Shown in pieces: positions 8,286 to 17,125 of a DNA stretch of 64,000 nucleotides (positions within the stretch are counted from its first letter, which is position 1; each line of letters starts with the position of its first letter). Both the position numbers and the translations under genes were made by a program. Source of the stretch: Desulfovibrio sp. Huiquan2017 (GTDB lineage Bacteria; Desulfobacterota; Desulfovibrionia; Desulfovibrionales; Desulfovibrionaceae); the NCBI RefSeq assembly GCF_017351175.1, contig NZ_JAFMPN010000001.1, positions 265,582-329,581 on the forward strand. The letters are read 5' to 3'. Under the pieces are notes generated by a model. It saw nothing but the letters and a program-made list of their open reading frames with translations, was not told the origin of the DNA and made no database searches.

Positions 8286-11243
8286 CTATCCCAGCCCGAG
8301 GCGATCCAGGGTCAGCAACTTGCGGCCCGAGAAGTCCAAAATGCGGTCGATAAGTTCGGCATGCAGCAACCCCGCTCCGCGAACCTCGGCCATGAGCCCG
8401 GCCACCACCTTTTCCTGTTCGAGATAACCGAAGACCACCTCGCGCACGTTGCGCAGGCGGACCAGCCGATCGGCCCAATCCATGCCCTCCTGATAGAGCA
8501 TCTTGGCCGAGATGAACGAGGCCAGCAGGGCCAGTTGATGTGCGCGCGGCAGGTCGCCGACCACCCGCTCGCGGTATTTTTCGGCCAGCACGGCCGGGCA
8601 ATAGGACAGCAGGACCTCGACCAGGCCCGGATCGTCGGCCACCCGCTCCACGGACTCCATGAGCACTCCGTCCACCTGGTCGGCCAGCGCGTTGATGGAC
8701 GCGGACAGGGCGTAGGACAGCTCGGTGATGGTCCGCCCGCCCCCGGCCAGCTTGTATTCGCGCATGAGCACGCGCGCCTCGGAGCGCGCCCGCAACCTGA
8801 GGATATCCAGGAGTTGCCGGACGTACTCGTCCTTGATGTCCAGAAATTCCTTTTCGTCGAGGATGAGCCCCGCCAGGATTTCATAGGACGAACAGATGAC
8901 CCCGGTCTTGTTGGCCGACGGGCCGGGCACCACCAGGACTCCCGCCCTTTCGAGCTGGGCGCGGGCGTCGGCCGAGATGAAGATGTTCGCCCCCTCGACT
9001 ATGCCCCGTGCCGAGGGCGTGCCGTCCTCTAGCAGGAATTCCTTCCAGTTGGACATGTTGACCGTGTCCGGCCTGCCGCCCGAGGGGATGAAGATGTCGG
9101 CCACGGCAATATTGTGCAGGGTGTTGCGAATGCGCGCGCCTTCCGGTTCGCCCGTGGAAACCACGAAGGCCCCCTCGCCCCGGAGCGCATCCCGGCTGAA
9201 GTCGGCGGCCTTCAGATTGCCGTCCATGAGCCGGAGCAATTCGGCGTGGTCCATCCCGTCCGGATCGAAGACCGCGCCGTGTCCGTCGGTCATGGCCACG
9301 ATTCTCGCGTTGTCGCCATATTCACGCATGAGAATGCGCATGACGTTGGAGGCAACGTCCCCGGCCGGACCGCCGGTCAGCTTGACCGTGAACGGATCGC
9401 TCTTCGGGTCGATGCCGAGCGTGCGCAACAGTTCCTCGGCAAAGACGATGACCCCCTCCGAGGTTACGCCGTATTGCTTGTGGGCGATGCCCGCGCCGGG
9501 CTTGGAGCTCATGAAGGCGCTGGGCCATTTGTAGCCGCGCGCGGCCGCCCGGTCGGCCATCCATTGAATATGGGATGGGGTAATGTTCTCGTCCGGGCCG
9601 AGGAATATGATCTCCTCGCGGCCCAGGTAGTCCACGATGCCGGGCTGGACGAAGCCGTCGGCCCCCTCCGGGACGACAAGCAGATCCAGAAAGGAATCCA
9701 CCATGGACTTGACCGCCAGGTCGATGTCCCCTTCCGGGCCGAGGAGGATAACCGCCTTGGACCCGCCTTCGGGGATATCCTTGTTCTTGAACTGCTGGGC
9801 GCGGGCCAACTTGGTGACCTCGTCCAGAAGCCGGTTGGACTCCACCTCGAAATGCTCCTGGCTCCAGGTACGGACCACGCGCACTCCACCCCGGGCCATG
9901 TCGCGATAGCGCACGTGGAAGGCCCAACTATACGGACCGTGAAAACAATAGACCCCGAAAGGACGCTCCTTGCGGGGCAACGGGGCCAGGATGAGCGGAT
10001 CGAGCCTGAAGCTCAGGCCGAACTTGTGTTCCAGATAGTAATTGGTCCGCAGGGTATAGCGGAAGAATTTGTAGACATAGGTCAGGATGTCACGATGGAT
10101 GGCGTTATCCACGTTGCGGATAGCCGCGCGCACGCGGTTGCGCTGATCGCGCACGGCATTGGCGCGGTCGCCTTCGAAGGCCGGGTCGAAACGAACCCGG
10201 AAGTAATCCATGAGCAGCCGGGTCGCGTCCCGGTGCTTGAGCAGGGCATAGACGATGCGCGACGAGGTGTAGGCGTGCAGATTCCGCCGGATGAGGAATT
10301 GGTGGGCGAATTCACCCGCAGCCTGCATGAGCATGACCTGAGCCAGCTCCCATCCGTCCTCGTAGGCCAAAGCCTCCAGGCCGTGGGGCGCGAACCACTT
10401 GCACATCTCAAGCTGACGCTTGAGCCGGAGCCAGCGCGCGCTCCCCTCCTCCAGGTCCACGCGCCGCCGGTCGAGATAGAAGCTCATGATCGAGATAGCG
10501 GGCAACCCCGGACGCTCAAACTCGTCGGCATAGGCCCGGTCCACGGGAATGCCCTCCCGGGCGATGACGTTGACCACCGTGTGCAGCAACCCCTTTTTGG
10601 GCGGCTGGACCATGGCCACGCCGATACGGTCGAAGCCGGGATGGACCTCCTTTTCGAGCTGCACCTGGACGCGCTCCTCGTTCTCCACGCAACCGCAGGT
10701 CTTGAAATGACGCACGGCACGGCCCGGCTCGAACTTCTCCATGTAGTCCTCGCTGACCCAGCCGAGGAACCGCTCGAACCCGTTCAGATCGCCGGGAGCG
10801 AGATCCATCCGCCCGGCCCGGGCCTTTTCCAGAACTTCCTTCACGCCCACATCGTCCGCCGCACAGGCGGGCTGGGGGCCGAGGACGAAGGTGTCCAGCC
10901 GGATGGTATCGTCGCGGCTGGAATAGATGCGCGCATGCTGGATGTCCTTGTCGCGGTACTGCTTGAGGACCCAGCCCAGAGTGTCCGTGTCTCCGCTCGG
11001 CGAGATGTGTGTTACCCGGGAGCCGCACGGGCTGTGCAGGGCGATGGCCTGTTTCTCCTCGCGGACCATCCCGGAAATCAAGGCCATGAGGTGCCTGACC
11101 TGTTCGTCCTCGCCGTGGGTCTGGAAATAATACTCCGGCATTTCGGCGTAGAACCACGGAACCAGGGTGGCAGCCGAGCCTTCCAGAGTTTCCAGAAGCC
11201 TTTTCCGAATCTTCTCCGGGTCAACAGGCGGTTTGCCGTCCAT
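8286..11243 (-). CDS. NAD-dependent glutamate dehydrogenase, large (about 110 kDa) type
   Basis: 985-residue cytosolic enzyme expected to deaminate glutamate to 2-oxoglutarate and ammonia with NAD. The C-terminal half (about residues 430-830) has the glutamate/leucine/phenylalanine/valine dehydrogenase core, with P-E-G-G-S-K as the substrate-lysine region, F-T-V-K-L-T-G-G-P-A-G-D-V-A-S-N as the dinucleotide fold, and an S-G-G-R-P-D-T-V-N motif. The N-terminal half resembles the regulatory extension of the large NAD-GDH families; the size fits the 115-kDa class, not the 180-kDa one. The ATG start follows GGGAG by seven bases. It is a single-gene unit divergent from the cheV-like gene. Confidence 0.88.
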   Translation of the reverse strand: MDGKPPVDPEKIRKRLLETLEGSAATLVPWFYAEMPEYYFQTHGEDEQVRHLMALISGMVREEKQAIALHSPCGSRVTHISPSGDTDTLGWVLKQYRDKDIQHARIYSSRDDTIRLDTFVLGPQPACAADDVGVKEVLEKARAGRMDLAPGDLNGFERFLGWVSEDYMEKFEPGRAVRHFKTCGCVENEERVQVQLEKEVHPGFDRIGVAMVQPPKKGLLHTVVNVIAREGIPVDRAYADEFERPGLPAISIMSFYLDRRRVDLEEGSARWLRLKRQLEMCKWFAPHGLEALAYEDGWELAQVMLMQAAGEFAHQFLIRRNLHAYTSSRIVYALLKHRDATRLLMDYFRVRFDPAFEGDRANAVRDQRNRVRAAIRNVDNAIHRDILTYVYKFFRYTLRTNYYLEHKFGLSFRLDPLILAPLPRKERPFGVYCFHGPYSWAFHVRYRDMARGGVRVVRTWSQEHFEVESNRLLDEVTKLARAQQFKNKDIPEGGSKAVILLGPEGDIDLAVKSMVDSFLDLLVVPEGADGFVQPGIVDYLGREEIIFLGPDENITPSHIQWMADRAAARGYKWPSAFMSSKPGAGIAHKQYGVTSEGVIVFAEELLRTLGIDPKSDPFTVKLTGGPAGDVASNVMRILMREYGDNARIVAMTDGHGAVFDPDGMDHAELLRLMDGNLKAADFSRDALRGEGAFVVSTGEPEGARIRNTLHNIAVADIFIPSGGRPDTVNMSNWKEFLLEDGTPSARGIVEGANIFISADARAQLERAGVLVVPGPSANKTGVICSSYEILAGLILDEKEFLDIKDEYVRQLLDILRLRARSEARVLMREYKLAGGGRTITELSYALSASINALADQVDGVLMESVERVADDPGLVEVLLSYCPAVLAEKYRERVVGDLPRAHQLALLASFISAKMLYQEGMDWADRLVRLRNVREVVFGYLEQEKVVAGLMAEVRGAGLLHAELIDRILDFSGRKLLTLDRLGLG

Positions 11244-11460
11244 CGTGCATCTCCCTTTGGTTCAGGTAACTTTTTCGCGTTTCTCTTTTGTGCATGGACG
11301 CGGCCACCGCGTCAAGCCCGCGAGGCGACCGGAGCAATCTCCTAAACACGTTATAAATGTCTTAGTTCTCAATCTAATGGCGTGGACATAAAAGGTGTGA
11401 CAGCGTAAAGACTATGGGCATGACCACTCTGGAAAGAGAATCCGATAAGGGAGCAGACAA

Positions 11461-12405
11461 ATGAGTAAAAGCGCCATAGATACCGGCATCCTCCTGGAGA
11501 CGGGAACCAACGAGCTCGAAATACTTGAGTTCTACATCAACGAGATCCGCGAAGAGGGCCAGGAACCCGTGCCCAATTTCTTCGGCATCAACGTCGCCAA
11601 GGTCATGCAGGTCATCGAGACGCCCAATCTCGAGCCGCCTGAATCCGCTCCCCATCCATCCTTCATGGGCACCATTCCCCTGCGCGACCTGATCCTCCCG
11701 GTCCTCGATCTGTCCGTCTGGCTCGAACTGAACATGCCCAAGACCGAACGGGACATCGTCATCGTCACCGAGTTCAGCAAATCCGTAACCGGCTTCCTGG
11801 TCTCGGGCGTAACCGAGATCCACCGCGTGGGCTGGGGCAAGGTCATCCCGCCGTCGAGCATCATCTCGACCAACACCGACGCCATCATCGGCCTCATCGA
11901 CAAGGGCGACTACTTCGTCCAGCTCCTGGACCTGGAAACCATCCTGTCCCAGTTCGAGCCCGACGACGGCGTGAAAATGGCCGTGTCCGCCAACGAATAC
12001 AAAGTCCTGGTGGCCGACGACTCGGCGACCATTCGGGCCATGATCAAAGCCAATCTGAGCGAGGCCAACTTCAAGCCGATCATCACCAACAACGGCAGCG
12101 AGGCGCTGCATACCATCCGGGAACTCAAGGCCAAGGCCGAAGCCGAAGGCAAGGATATCAGCGAATACGTGGACCTGGTCATTTCCGACATCGAAATGCC
12201 GCTCATGGACGGCTTCAGCCTGACCAAGAACATCAAAGAGGATCCGGTCTTGCGAAAACTACCGGTCATACTGTATTCTTCCATCATTACGAACGAACTG
12301 CGACACAAGGGCGAGTCGGTCGGCGCGGACATGCAGATATCCAAACCCGACTTGCACACCATCCCCCAGGTGGCGCTCGAACTCATTGAAGGTGGCACGG
12401 ATTGA
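11461..12405 (+). CDS. cheV: CheV-type chemotaxis coupling protein (CheW domain plus receiver)
   Basis: 314 residues: a CheW-like adaptor domain (about 15-170) and a receiver domain (about 180-310). The receiver has the acidic pair D186-D187, phosphoacceptor D243 in I-S-D-I-E-M-P and a lysine in the K-P motif near 294. CheV proteins link chemoreceptors to CheA and are phosphorylated by it, probably for adaptation or sensory tuning. The ATG follows AAGGGAG. The TTG start of the Hpt gene overlaps its TGA stop, so both are co-translated. No cheA, cheW or cheR is nearby. Confidence 0.92.
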   Translation: MSKSAIDTGILLETGTNELEILEFYINEIREEGQEPVPNFFGINVAKVMQVIETPNLEPPESAPHPSFMGTIPLRDLILPVLDLSVWLELNMPKTERDIVIVTEFSKSVTGFLVSGVTEIHRVGWGKVIPPSSIISTNTDAIIGLIDKGDYFVQLLDLETILSQFEPDDGVKMAVSANEYKVLVADDSATIRAMIKANLSEANFKPIITNNGSEALHTIRELKAKAEAEGKDISEYVDLVISDIEMPLMDGFSLTKNIKEDPVLRKLPVILYSSIITNELRHKGESVGADMQISKPDLHTIPQVALELIEGGTD

Positions 12406-12803
12406 TACAGAAGGGAGATCCAGTCCTTGAAATCTTTCTTGAGGAGACGGCCGAACGACTCGATTCCATCGAGTCGGGCCTACTCCATTTGGAGAATTGC
12501 GGCGGAGAATGCGGCCCTGAGACCATCAACTCCATCTTTCGCGATGCCCATTCGGTCAAAGCGGGCTCCAACCTGCTCAAGCTGACCAACATCGAGGACC
12601 TTGCCCACAAGCTTGAAAACGTCTTGGAGATGATCCGCAAAAAACAGATCGTCCCCTCGGAGATAATCGTCACGGCCTGCCTCGAATCCGTGGACAAGCT
12701 GCGCGAACTCATCGAAAATATCGAGAACAGCGAAAGCATCTCCACCCGGCTACACAAGCACATGCTTGCCATGGCCGTCCAGAAGACCCTGGAAGAGGAA
12801 TAG
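12402..12803 (+). CDS. Hpt domain protein coupled to cheV
   Basis: 133-residue helical histidine phosphotransfer protein. The motif D-A-H-S-V-K-A-G-S places the phospho-accepting histidine at residue 50; the helices around it (E-D-L-A-H-K-L-E-N following) match the CheA P1/Hpt fold. There is no kinase or ATP-binding domain, so it can only shuttle phosphoryl groups. The TTG start overlaps the cheV stop by three bases. Its partner receiver is most simply the CheV receiver encoded just upstream, though a remote kinase could supply phosphate. Confidence 0.87.
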   Translation: MIQKGDPVLEIFLEETAERLDSIESGLLHLENCGGECGPETINSIFRDAHSVKAGSNLLKLTNIEDLAHKLENVLEMIRKKQIVPSEIIVTACLESVDKLRELIENIENSESISTRLHKHMLAMAVQKTLEEE

Positions 12804-12818
12804 GAATATTCGACAGCA

Positions 12819-12866
12819 CCAAAAAGAAGCGGCCGTGCCCCAAGGGACGCGGCCGCTTCTTTTTGG
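12819..12866. terminator. Bidirectional terminator between hpt and the convergent unknown gene
   Basis: A perfect 17-bp stem (12819-12835 with 12850-12866) around a 14-base loop. The arms end in CCAAAAAGAAG and CTTCTTTTTGG, so both strands give a GC-rich stem with a T tract. It separates convergent transcripts. Confidence 0.9.
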
Positions 12867-12873
12867 ATGAAAA

Positions 12874-13395
12874 CTAGTTTTCCAGGGTCGCCAGGAGTTC
12901 CTGGGCCTCGCTCATGCGGGCGAAGGATGTATTTTTGAAGACCTCGCCCTCCACGGCCTTGACGAATTCGTCATACGTCATGATCCGGAAATCCATCATC
13001 ACGCCCTTGACCTTGAAGTACAACTCAAGGAAGGCGAAGACCGGCTCCTCCTCGAAGCACTTGGCCAGCTCCCGGCCGCTATTCAAGGCCGTAAACGGCT
13101 TGTTCAGGCCGCCCAGGTGGAACATGTCCAGGCCGGACTGGCCGTCCGTGACCACGCCGAGAAGGTTGAAGGTCTGAAGCTTGGACGCGAATGCTTCGCT
13201 CATGTTCGGGAATTCGAGGAGATCCTTCTTGGGATACATGCCCACAAAGACCATCTGTCCGCCCTCTTCGGTCATGGTGTGCCGAAAGACGTGCTCATCC
13301 CGGTTCTTCCGGGCAGCCTTGACGGTTTCGTAGAGATCGAGGGCAAAGGCGAGTTTCAATTCTTCGGCGACGTTCCGGTCCATGTGCTTCTCCAT
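12874..13395 (-). CDS. Conserved-looking protein of unknown function, coupled to ubiD
   Basis: 173 residues, soluble, no signal peptide or membrane segment. I recognise no family. The composition is that of a folded protein (alternating hydrophobic blocks such as M-V-F-V-G-M-Y, charged helices, acidic ends). The ATG overlaps the ubiD TAA by one base (TAATG), so it is translated from the ubiD message, and a strong bidirectional terminator follows. Coupling to ubiD suggests a related role, but no catalytic motif is visible. The real start may be the internal Met at residue 5. Confidence 0.7.
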   Translation of the reverse strand: MEKHMDRNVAEELKLAFALDLYETVKAARKNRDEHVFRHTMTEEGGQMVFVGMYPKKDLLEFPNMSEAFASKLQTFNLLGVVTDGQSGLDMFHLGGLNKPFTALNSGRELAKCFEEEPVFAFLELYFKVKGVMMDFRIMTYDEFVKAVEGEVFKNTSFARMSEAQELLATLEN

Positions 13396-15239
13396 TAGAT
13401 GATGCCGTGCAGGGGGCCGCCCTTGGCTCCCAATTCGTCCACGCGCTTCTCCACCTCGGGATCCTCCTCAAGGGGCGGCGCATGGTAGGTTTTCAGTCTT
13501 GCGTCCAGCACCAGGGCCTTGTCCGCGCCCCAGTGCTTGGCGTGGGTGAAGGCCCCCGCGCCATAAATGTCCGTGGCCGGATCGGACCGGGTGAAGGTCA
13601 CCCACAGGAAATTGTCCCATCCGTCCGCCGTGAAGCGGGCGTCATCGGCCACCACGATGAGCGGGAACCCTTCGATGCCCGGGACCCTGCCCAGCGTCTC
13701 TCCCAGCCGCTCCAAAGCCGGGTCCTGCTGATCCCGCTTGCGGCGATGCCGGGGGCCCTTGACGATCAGAATGCCCGGCGCGAAGACTCTCGGATCGCGG
13801 AAACCGCGCGGCAGGTCGAGCCCGGACGGAAGTTCGGTCCCCAGTTCACGCTTGCGCCCCCCGGCCACGGCGAGAATGAGCTTGGAGCCCTGGTTCAGAC
13901 TGATGCCCGAATAATCCAGGGTGTCGATGGTTGTCCGGGTAATGAAATGCAAATCGCGGGTCAGATCCACCCGTTCCAGCAAATGGCGGAAAAAGGCGGG
14001 CACGTCGTGGCAGCCGGTCCCGGCGGGCAGGTCCTCGCGAGCCGCAATGAGCACGTATTTGGACAATGCGGTCTGAGTGTTGCCGAGCAGAGCCATGGCG
14101 TTGGTTAGAAGCTCCTGGGGCTGACGCTCGGCCGCGTAGGGCACATATCGCTCGCTGCCCACGGCCAGGAGCAGCGGGTGCACTCCGGCCGCGTCCACGG
14201 CATGGACTTCATGCACCCCCGCGAAGACCGACGGGACCAACTCGGCGGTCAGTTCATGGACGAACTGGCCGAACAGGGTATCTTCCTGGGGGGGGCGTCC
14301 CACGGTCGTGAAGGGCCAGACCGCGTCGTCGCGGTGATAGACCTTGTCCACACGCAGAACCGGGAAATCATGGACCAGGCTGTAATACCCCAGATGGTCG
14401 CCAAAGGGCCCCTCGGGCTTCTCGCCGCCCTTCACGACGGTTCCGCAGATGCAGAAATCCGCCTCGGCCGGAATAGGCAACCCTCCGGGCCGCCGGACCA
14501 TGGGGATGCGATGCCCGCCCAGCGCGCCCGCAAAAAAAAGTTCGGCCAGCCCTTCGGGCAAAGGCATCATGGCCGCCACGGTCATGGCAGGCGCACCGCC
14601 CACCGCGATGTTGACCTTGAGCGGCTCCCCCCGGCGGAGGGCTTCGGCGTGGTGGTGGCCGATGCCCCGATGGATCTGGTAATGCAGCCCCACCTCCCGG
14701 TCCGGCACATAGTCGTTGCCAGACAATTGGACGCGGTACATGCCCAGGTTGGACCCGGCATACCCGGGCCGGGACGGATCCTCGGTATAGACTTGGGGCA
14801 ACGTCACGTAGGCGCCGCCGTCCATGGGCCAGGACTTGAGCCCCGGCAGGCTGGAAACGGCCGTCTCATTGGCCATGACCGGCCCGTCGGCGACCGTCTT
14901 GGGCAAGGTGTGCCAAGCGGTCCGGGGCGCGCCCAGGTATTGCCACGGATGACGCAGCAACTCCATGGGATCCAGTTTGAGCTTCATCAACCGCTCCACC
15001 GTGTCCACGGTGTCGCGAAAAAGAAAGCGCATGCGCTCGCGGGTGCCGTAAAGATTTGCGGCCATAGGGAAACGGCATCCCCGGACGTTGCCGAAAAGCA
15101 AAGCCGGGCCCTTGGCCCGGAACACCCGGCGCTGGATGGCGCCGATCTCCAAATCCGCATCCACGCATTTGTCGATGCGAACGAGTTCCCCCGCGGCCTC
15201 AAGGGCCTCAAGGCATTCACGCGTATTCCTGTATCCCAT
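13395..15239 (-). CDS. ubiD: UbiD family prenylated-FMN-dependent decarboxylase
   Basis: 614-residue decarboxylase of the UbiD fold, requiring prenylated FMN made by UbiX (encoded at 16549). The N-terminal G-Y-R-N-T-R-E-C-L-E start, the P-F-G-D-H-L-G-Y block (about residues 283-290, carrying the glutamate/aspartate-rich cofactor region) and the late E-L-x-x-x-x-P-x-G-L-D segment are typical. The protein is longer than E. coli UbiD (about 497), like the long UbiD homologues placed in the futalosine menaquinone pathway. A menaquinone role is therefore likely in this presumed anaerobe but is inference; aromatic acid decarboxylation is the alternative. Confidence 0.88.
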   Translation of the reverse strand: MGYRNTRECLEALEAAGELVRIDKCVDADLEIGAIQRRVFRAKGPALLFGNVRGCRFPMAANLYGTRERMRFLFRDTVDTVERLMKLKLDPMELLRHPWQYLGAPRTAWHTLPKTVADGPVMANETAVSSLPGLKSWPMDGGAYVTLPQVYTEDPSRPGYAGSNLGMYRVQLSGNDYVPDREVGLHYQIHRGIGHHHAEALRRGEPLKVNIAVGGAPAMTVAAMMPLPEGLAELFFAGALGGHRIPMVRRPGGLPIPAEADFCICGTVVKGGEKPEGPFGDHLGYYSLVHDFPVLRVDKVYHRDDAVWPFTTVGRPPQEDTLFGQFVHELTAELVPSVFAGVHEVHAVDAAGVHPLLLAVGSERYVPYAAERQPQELLTNAMALLGNTQTALSKYVLIAAREDLPAGTGCHDVPAFFRHLLERVDLTRDLHFITRTTIDTLDYSGISLNQGSKLILAVAGGRKRELGTELPSGLDLPRGFRDPRVFAPGILIVKGPRHRRKRDQQDPALERLGETLGRVPGIEGFPLIVVADDARFTADGWDNFLWVTFTRSDPATDIYGAGAFTHAKHWGADKALVLDARLKTYHAPPLEEDPEVEKRVDELGAKGGPLHGII

Positions 15240-15346
15240 TGCGGTTCCCGTTTGTTGACTTGTAGCGTGACAATCTAGACGGAAACAGCGGAAAAGTTAA
15301 GCGAAGAATCAATTCGAACGGGGGTCGGGAAGCGGGAGCCGCCGGG

Positions 15347-15625
15347 CTAGTGCGCAGCGGCGGGAGGTTGCCAGACGCAGTCGTACTCCGCGAGCGACAA
15401 CCGGCGGTAGGCCAGGTCAAGCTCCTCGTCCAGCGGCTTCATCCAGCGCGAGGCGAGATTACGGCATGTGTTGCAGAACTCTCCGGGGAAACGGCATACC
15501 AGGCAATAAGGCTGATAGTCGTCGCAGCTTGCGGAATTCCAGGGACGCTGATGGCCGAGAATGCATTTCTTGTGATGGAATACGCATTCATGACAATCAT
15601 TTGACATCGTTAACATTTTACGCAT
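15347..15625 (-). CDS. Small cysteine-rich protein of unknown function
   Basis: 92 residues with nine cysteines. Three CxxC pairs lie at residues 11/14, 41/44 and 51/54, with further cysteines at 21 and 34, histidines at 12, 17, 18 and 25, and one cysteine near the C terminus. This pattern suggests binding of zinc or an iron-sulfur cluster. There is no signal peptide, so a cytosolic location is likely. The ATG at 15625 has a GGAGG site seven bases upstream; internal Mets at 4 and 7 are alternatives. It shares a divergent region with bacteriohemerythrin. I do not recognise a family. Confidence 0.75.
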   Translation of the reverse strand: MRKMLTMSNDCHECVFHHKKCILGHQRPWNSASCDDYQPYCLVCRFPGEFCNTCRNLASRWMKPLDEELDLAYRRLSLAEYDCVWQPPAAAH

Positions 15626-15793
15626 TGCTCAATCCTCCGAACCGGGTAATGTCTCAGTCTGCCCTGTAAGCACGGCCAACGCTTTTTTTGTATTATAATT
15701 TAAACGCCCTCGCCCGAGGTCCCCACGCCGGACGGAACATCGCGACCAACCGGCCGGAATTGCGTCACTCTTTCGCGACAACGTTTCCCGGCC

Positions 15794-15821
15794 TTGTCAT
15801 TCGTCGGGTATCTGCTAGATT
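15794..15821 (+). promoter_or_regulatory. Probable bacteriohemerythrin promoter
   Basis: TTGTCA (15794-15799), a 16-base spacer and TAGATT (15816-15821) resemble a sigma-70 promoter, placing transcription start about 28 bases before the hemerythrin ATG. An AT-rich patch at 15691-15704 with TATAAT readable on both strands may serve the divergent cysteine-rich gene. Confidence 0.5.
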
Positions 15822-15855
15822 TGCCGCACCCAAAACACACGTTCGGAGGATACTA

Positions 15856-16260
15856 ATGCCCCTCATTCAATGGGATGAAACCATGTCCGTGGACATGGAC
15901 GAGCTGGACGAGCAACACAGGGAATTGATCGACCTGATCAATGAGACCTATACGGCCATCCAACGCCACGACGAGCCGCAGATGATTCTGCTCCTGGATA
16001 AAATGCGCGATTATTCCATCGTCCACTTCGAAGCCGAGGAGGCGATCCTGCGCAGTTGCGGCTACCCCGGGACCGAGGCCCACGCCGCGCAACACCGTTC
16101 CTTCGAGGCCAGGGTGGCCGACTTCCGGCGCGACATGTTCACCAAGACCAACCTCTCCCAGGTTTTCATCTTCCTCAGCCGCTGGCTGAGCAGCCACATC
16201 ATGCACGAGGACCGCAAATTCATTCCCTGGCTCCCGGAAACGGACGACGAGGGAGCATAA
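15856..16260 (+). CDS. Bacteriohemerythrin
   Basis: 134-residue non-heme di-iron oxygen-binding protein, cytosolic. Ligands are all visible: H21 (E-Q-H-R-E), H57 with E61 (H-F-E-A-E-E), H76 and H80 (H-A-A-Q-H), and H114 with D119 (H-I-M-H-E-D). The ATG chosen follows GGAGG by six bases; the open frame extends upstream without a ribosome site. In anaerobes such proteins are thought to bind or scavenge oxygen. A strong terminator follows immediately. Confidence 0.94.
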   Translation: MPLIQWDETMSVDMDELDEQHRELIDLINETYTAIQRHDEPQMILLLDKMRDYSIVHFEAEEAILRSCGYPGTEAHAAQHRSFEARVADFRRDMFTKTNLSQVFIFLSRWLSSHIMHEDRKFIPWLPETDDEGA

Positions 16261-16269
16261 AAAACGACA

Positions 16270-16297
16270 AAGGCCCCTGCCGATCGGCAGGGGCCTT
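16270..16297. terminator. Terminator after bacteriohemerythrin
   Basis: A perfect 28-base palindrome, AAGGCCCCTGCCGA plus its complement, followed by GTTCTTC on the plus strand and preceded by A's, so it can serve both the hemerythrin transcript and the convergent tRNA. Confidence 0.88.
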
Positions 16298-16308
16298 GTT
16301 CTTCGCGG

Positions 16309-16385
16309 TGGTGGGCTATGCAAGATTCGAACTTGCGACCTCTTGCTCCGGAGGCAAGCGCTCTATCCAACTGAGCTAATAGCCC
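16309..16385 (-). tRNA. tRNA-Arg (anticodon CCG)
   Basis: Complete 77-base cloverleaf: acceptor GGGCTAT pairing with ATAGCCC, D arm with GCTCAG, anticodon stem CTTGC/GCAAG around loop CTCCGGA (anticodon CCG, reading CGG), and T arm with GTTCGAATC. Discriminator A and an encoded CCA end at 16309. Confidence 0.97.
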
Positions 16386-16490
16386 GCGGAAGGAAGTAGC
16401 TATACTTCGCCTTCACCTTTGTCAAGGCTATACTAATCCCTGAAAAGATGAAACAGGAAACGGGGCGAAGTCGCACCGGGCGGTTTCCCC

Positions 16491-16520
16491 TTGCAAAAAA
16501 ATCTCAAAAAAGTCTATATG
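16491..16520 (+). promoter_or_regulatory. Probable ubiX promoter
   Basis: TTGCAA (16491-16496), an A-rich 18-base spacer and TATATG (16515-16520) lie 28 bases before the ubiX start. The A tract in the spacer may add curvature. Confidence 0.5.
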
Positions 16521-16548
16521 CTCAGGTGTCACCCGAGCGGGAGAACGC

Positions 16549-17115
16549 ATGGAATCAAAACGCATCATTCTGGCGGTCAGCGGCGCGAGCGGCAGTCTGT
16601 ACGCCGCATCCCTGATCAAGGGACTCGTCAACCGCGACGACGTGGAACTGCACGTCATCATTTCCGACGCCGCCCGAAAGGTGCTGGCCCTGGAGACCGA
16701 TCTTCAGCCCGACGCCCTGACCCGAGGCGCGGCCGGGGTCCACGCCCCCGACGACATCACCGCCCCGCCCGCCAGCGGCTCGTGGAAACATGACGGCATG
16801 ATCATCTGCCCCTGCTCCATGGCCACCATGTCCGCCGTGGCCACGGGCTTCGGCCACACCCTCATCCATCGGGCGGCGGACGTGGCCCTCAAGGAGCGGA
16901 GAAAGCTGATCCTGGTGCCGCGTGAAACCCCGCTGTCAGCCATCCACCTGCAAAACATGCTCACGGCCACCCGCGCCGGAGCTATCATTCTACCGGCGAG
17001 TCCGGGCTTCTACCAACGCCCGGCGACCATTGCGGACCTGACCGACCAGGTGGCCGGCAAGGTCCTTGATCAACTGGACATCCCCCACACCCTGTTCCGG
17101 CGGTGGGGCGAATAG
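16549..17115 (+). CDS. ubiX: Flavin prenyltransferase UbiX
   Basis: 188-residue enzyme that attaches a dimethylallyl group to FMN, giving the cofactor used by UbiD enzymes. The opening I-I-L-A-V-S-G-A-S-G-S is the FMN phosphate loop; P-C-S-M-A-T-M-S-A-V-A-T-G near residues 85-97 and P-R-E-T-P-L-S near 124-130 are hallmark blocks. A GGGAG site precedes the ATG. It lies about 1.3 kb from the ubiD gene, on the opposite strand and in a separate transcript, and would supply its cofactor. A UPF0173 hydrolase gene follows by 10 bases. Confidence 0.95.
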   Translation: MESKRIILAVSGASGSLYAASLIKGLVNRDDVELHVIISDAARKVLALETDLQPDALTRGAAGVHAPDDITAPPASGSWKHDGMIICPCSMATMSAVATGFGHTLIHRAADVALKERRKLILVPRETPLSAIHLQNMLTATRAGAIILPASPGFYQRPATIADLTDQVAGKVLDQLDIPHTLFRRWGE

Positions 17116-17125
17116 GAGAAACGTC

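Noticed and set aside
9114-11345. A 743-codon open frame opposite the glutamate dehydrogenase gene
   Set aside because: High GC third positions leave long antisense frames; the opposite strand has unmistakable family motifs.
11400-11450. TAAAG and CCGATAA before cheV as a sigma-28 flagellar promoter
   Set aside because: The spacing is about 31 bases rather than 15, and no TAAA sits at the right place.
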